Source: Dysgonamonadaceae bacterium (GTDB taxonomy: Bacteria > Bacteroidota > Bacteroidia > Bacteroidales > Azobacteroidaceae). Taken from it: a DNA stretch of 6,552 bases. The position numbers and the translations under genes are program-made. This document shows positions 4,580 through 6,552 of this stretch, piece after piece (the stretch's first letter is position 1; each line of letters opens with the position of its first letter). The stretch lies in contig JAITCT010000090.1 in NCBI GenBank assembly GCA_031282925.1, forward strand, positions 1 through 6,552, given 5' to 3'. Under the pieces are notes generated by a model. It worked only from the letters and a program-made list of their open reading frames with translations, searched no databases and had not been told where the DNA came from.

Positions 4580-5971
4580 ATGAAGAAAATAACATTTTTA
4601 TTCATTACCTGTCTGTTTTTTACAGGCAATTTTTGTACTCAACAGCCGAAAGAACCGGATCGTGTGATAAAAACACAAGTTCCCGCCCGTCCGGAAGGAC
4701 AAACCGATGTATTGCAACTGAAAGCCGATCCGCTGCCTGCAGTCCGCGTGGCTTTCATTGGCCTGGGGATGCGCGGCCCCGGCGCTGTGGAACGTATGAC
4801 GCATATTGACGGCGTGGAAATCGTTGCTTTGTGCGACGTAGAACAAAAAAACACGGAAAAAGTTAACAAAATGCTTGAAGAACGCGGCTTTCCCAAAGCG
4901 CTGGAATTTTACGGGGATACGTCCGTTTGGCGCAAGGTAACGGCTTTGCCCAATGTGGATTTGATTTATGTCGCCACCAACTGGCAGTCCCATGTTACGA
5001 TAGGCGTGCAGGCGATGAAAGACGGCAAACACGTTGCCATTGAAGTGCCTGCGGCCACCACTTTGGACGAAATCTGGGCTTTAATCAATACTTCGGAGCA
5101 GACCCGCAAGCATTGCATGCAACTCGAAAACTGCGTCTATGACTTCTTTGAACTGACAACCCTGAACATGGCGCAACAGGGACTGCTCGGTGAAATTATC
5201 CATGGGGAAGGCGCTTATATTCACGGCCTTCAACCTTTCTGGGACTCCTATTGGGACGATTGGCGCATGAAATTCAACAGGGAGCACCGGGGCGACGTAT
5301 ATCCTACCCACGGTCTCGGCCCTGTGTGCCAGGCAATGAATATTCATCGCGGCGACAAACTGAACTGTTTGGTTTCCGTTGATACGCGGGCGGCAGGCAA
5401 TCCGGCTTTCCTGAAAGAAAAAAGAGGGGAAGAAGTGAAAAACTTCCGCAACGGCGACCATACCTGTACGCTTATCAGTACCGAAAAGGGTAAGTCTATC
5501 CTGATCGAACACAATGTAACTTCCCCGCGCCCCTACAGCCGCATGTATCAACTGACGGGAACAAAAGGTTTCGCAAACAAATATCCGGAGGAAGGATATG
5601 CTTTGGACAAAGGGGAAATCGACCCCGCCATTGCAGCGGATCATGAAAATCTCAATGCCCACAGTTTCGTTCCCGAAACCGTGAAAAAAGCGCTTATGGA
5701 GAGATACAAACATCCGATAGCCAAAGATGTGGAAGAAAAAGCGAAAACGGTAGGCGGACACGGCGGCATGGACTTTATCATGGATTACCGCTTGATTTAC
5801 TGTCTGCAAAAAGGTTTGCCGCTGGACATGGACGTTTACGACCTGGCCGAATGGTGCAGCCTTATCCCGCTGACCGAAATTTCGCTGGATAATAACTCTG
5901 CCCCTGTGGAAATACCCGACTTCACTCGCGGCGGATGGGATAAACTGAAGGGATTGAAATTTGCGGAATGA
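4580..5971 (+). CDS. Exported GH109-family (Gfo/Idh/MocA-fold) protein, alpha-N-acetylgalactosaminidase-like
   Basis: A 463-residue protein with the GH109 layout. Characterised members use bound NAD+ in a redox-elimination mechanism to remove terminal alpha-N-acetylgalactosamine, for example from blood-group-A-type glycans; the exact substrate here is inferred. Residues 1-18 are a hydrophobic signal segment, with Cys19 a possible lipidation site in a poor lipobox (TGNFC). The Rossmann domain holds VAFIGLGMRG (57-66, GxGxxG) and CDVEQ (85-89, Asp86 for the adenosine ribose). EVP (155-157) takes the place of the EKP of typical Gfo/Idh dehydrogenases. Later motifs are ENCVYDFFE (183-191), GEGAYIHGL (209-217), YPTHGLGP (241-248, conserved Tyr and His of the substrate site) and GGHGGMDFIMDYR (392-404). 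The ATG at 4580 gives the signal peptide; an upstream in-frame ATG precedes the promoter. The gene appears monocistronic, with no other glycan-utilisation gene beside it. Confidence 0.9.
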   Translation: MKKITFLFITCLFFTGNFCTQQPKEPDRVIKTQVPARPEGQTDVLQLKADPLPAVRVAFIGLGMRGPGAVERMTHIDGVEIVALCDVEQKNTEKVNKMLEERGFPKALEFYGDTSVWRKVTALPNVDLIYVATNWQSHVTIGVQAMKDGKHVAIEVPAATTLDEIWALINTSEQTRKHCMQLENCVYDFFELTTLNMAQQGLLGEIIHGEGAYIHGLQPFWDSYWDDWRMKFNREHRGDVYPTHGLGPVCQAMNIHRGDKLNCLVSVDTRAAGNPAFLKEKRGEEVKNFRNGDHTCTLISTEKGKSILIEHNVTSPRPYSRMYQLTGTKGFANKYPEEGYALDKGEIDPAIAADHENLNAHSFVPETVKKALMERYKHPIAKDVEEKAKTVGGHGGMDFIMDYRLIYCLQKGLPLDMDVYDLAEWCSLIPLTEISLDNNSAPVEIPDFTRGGWDKLKGLKFAE

Positions 5972-6032
5972 GCAGCGGCCGATCATTATTTTCGCTTTCC
6001 TCCGGCGCTGTTTCAAAATAAAAAAATTCAGC

Positions 6033-6050
6033 AAAATGTCCGGACATTTT
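6033..6050. repeat. Perfect 18-bp palindrome
   Basis: AAAATGTCCGGACATTTT is a perfect, loopless 18-bp palindrome 62 bp after the GH109 stop. It may be a dimeric-protein site or a weak 3' hairpin. It lies between the convergent GH109 and IS110-family transcripts, close to where the element must end. Confidence 0.6.
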
Positions 6051-6062
6051 CCCACCTCTGTT

Positions 6063-6096
6063 AAAAAGGGTGTATTTTAATTTGAAATGCACCCTT
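6063..6096 (-). terminator. Minus-strand Rho-independent terminator
   Basis: AAGGGTGTATTT (6066-6077) and AAATGCACCCTT (6085-6096) pair over 12 bp with one G.U-type position around a 7-nt loop. On the minus strand the stem is followed by a T-run continuous with its last TT (CCCTTTTTAAC), a classical intrinsic terminator. On the plus strand the following bases are GGGAAAG, so it is directional. It would end a transcript carrying the transposase mRNA and any RNA from the 6100-6350 region. Confidence 0.65.
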
Positions 6097-6127
6097 GGGA
6101 AAGCGGGGATTGTGGAATATTGAGAAA

Positions 6128-6206
6128 ATGATTGTAATTTTCCCCTATAAATTCTTTCAAAGAGCCTCAAGTTCATAGTGTCGCCTTATGAATGCGATTT
6201 TCCCCT
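6128..6206. repeat. Pair of 19-bp direct repeats, 60 bp apart
   Basis: Segments 6128-6146 and 6188-6206 match at 16 of 19 positions, including an unbroken ATTTTCCCCT (6137-6146 and 6197-6206). A second short direct repeat, CTCAAGTT, lies at 6166-6173 and 6244-6251. Both pairs are in the non-coding stretch downstream of the IS110-family transposase and have no coding explanation. Confidence 0.6.
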
Positions 6207-6277
6207 GCGAGTTTGGCATATCTCTAATGAGGATACGCATTAACTCAAGTTTGTGTGCCTGTGCCTGCTGTCAGGCA
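6188..6277 (-). ncRNA. Candidate structured RNA of the IS110-family element (speculative)
   Basis: On the minus strand, the transposase direction, this non-coding segment can fold in series. A hairpin TGCCTG-ACAG-CAGGCA occupies 6277-6262. An outer stem pairs AATGCG (6241-6236) with CGCATT (6196-6191), and nested inside it is TATCCTC-ATTA-GAGATA with one bulge. A single-stranded, G-rich stretch follows. IS110-family elements encode a guide RNA (bridge RNA/seekRNA) in a non-coding end; in the IS1111 group it lies downstream of the transposase, as here. No covariance or expression evidence is available to me, and short stems occur by chance. Confidence 0.3.
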
Positions 6278-6354
6278 AGTAACACCGGTCACTCTGTCAA
6301 CGGGGTCGCTGTTCGATTGCCCGTACAGGCAGCCACCACAGAATTACCCGGCCT

Positions 6355-6552
6355 TTACGCTATGATTTTCGGAGAATCGGTTTTTTTTGCCCGTTCAATT
6401 TCCCTTTCGTGATATTTGATTTTATGTTCCACCCTTACGGGGTCATAAATATGTACAGGACAGGGATTGCAGTGCGTTTTTCCGTTCAAAACATGCCACA
6501 TTACCACTAACATTTTTCTTCCGATGGCCACCGGTGCTTTTTTCCGCGATTT
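6355..6552 (-). CDS. C-terminus of an IS110-family transposase (partial)
   Basis: The minus strand is open from the window edge to a TAA at 6357-6355, giving 65 C-terminal residues. They begin KSRKKAPVAIGRKMLVVMWHVLNG and continue PVHIYDPVRVEHKIKYHEREIERAKK. The (A)xxRKMLVVxWHVL helix and the closing YDPVxVxxKIxYHxREIxR segment are what I know from the ends of Transposase_20-type (IS116/IS110/IS902) proteins of Bacteroidota. The catalytic N-terminal RuvC-like DEDD domain and the conserved serine lie outside the window, so integrity cannot be judged. It converges on the GH109 gene. An A8 run on the coding strand near the C-terminus (plus 6381-6388) does not disrupt the frame. Confidence 0.75.
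   Translation of the reverse strand, partial: KSRKKAPVAIGRKMLVVMWHVLNGKTHCNPCPVHIYDPVRVEHKIKYHEREIERAKKTDSPKIIA
6355..6552 (-). mobile_element. IS110-family insertion sequence, 3' part (outer boundary not determined)
   Basis: This entry marks the certain part of the element, the transposase tail. The element's end must lie to the left, somewhere in the roughly 380 bp between 5972 and 6354. IS110-family elements lack long terminal inverted repeats and usually make no target duplication, so the boundary cannot be fixed from one copy. The terminator at 6063-6096, the palindrome at 6033-6050 and the direct repeats at 6128-6206 are the nearest landmarks. Confidence 0.6.

Noticed and set aside
5081..6055. 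Long minus-strand open frame (324 codons) opposite the GH109 gene
   Set aside because: The plus-strand protein is an unmistakable family member over the same DNA. The minus-strand product resembles nothing and runs through the 3' intergenic palindrome.
6301..6330. tRNA-like T-arm (GTTCGATT) downstream of the transposase
   Set aside because: The flanking bases do not form the T stem, and there are no anticodon or acceptor stems around it.
6188..6412. Plus-strand 74-codon frame at the right end
   Set aside because: It overlaps the transposase tail and the structured non-coding region in antisense, and its sequence has no recognisable motif.

Overview
The window looks like accessory-rich chromosome from a Bacteroidota (probably Bacteroidales) bacterium. 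The evidence is the TAnnTTTG-type -7 promoter boxes ahead of several genes, weak or absent Shine-Dalgarno sequences, a secreted protein with a Fibrobacter-major-paralogous (FISUMP)-like C-terminus, a GH109-type Gfo/Idh/MocA oxidoreductase-fold protein, and a biotin ligase without an HTH domain. I cannot name a genus.

Layout, left to right. Positions 1-111 hold the last 36 codons of an unrecognised plus-strand gene. Positions 112-644 are non-coding, with an intrinsic-terminator-like hairpin (316-339) and a 155-bp element bounded by 42-bp inverted repeats (415-569). Then come yraN (645-1022), a secreted FISUMP-domain protein (1307-2740), a perfect 16-bp inverted repeat (2775-2818), an MmcQ/YjbR-family gene (2875-3237), a REP-like hairpin plus decayed half-copies (3234-3362), birA (3386-4156), an inverted pair of REP-like palindromes (4153-4238), a phased 21-bp tandem repeat (4315-4430), a textbook Bacteroidota promoter (4457-4487), and an exported GH109-family protein (4580-5971). 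The right end (6355-6552, minus strand) is the C-terminus of an IS110-family transposase. About 380 bp of structured, repeat-containing non-coding DNA separates it from the convergent GH109 gene.

The genes do not form an obvious pathway. yraN, mmcQ and birA are small housekeeping-type genes; the FISUMP protein and the GH109 protein are exported. The unusual content is between the genes. Two consecutive genes (mmcQ-like and birA) appear to take their stop codon from the first bases of a REP-like repeat. A helically phased 21-bp repeat sits directly upstream of the GH109 promoter. The IS110-family end is the strongest candidate for a notable system, because this transposase family uses an element-encoded guide RNA (bridge RNA/seekRNA). 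The non-coding stretch downstream of the transposase carries hairpins, short direct repeats of the kind a guide and its matching end would give, and a terminator in the right orientation. That interpretation is inference from one truncated element.
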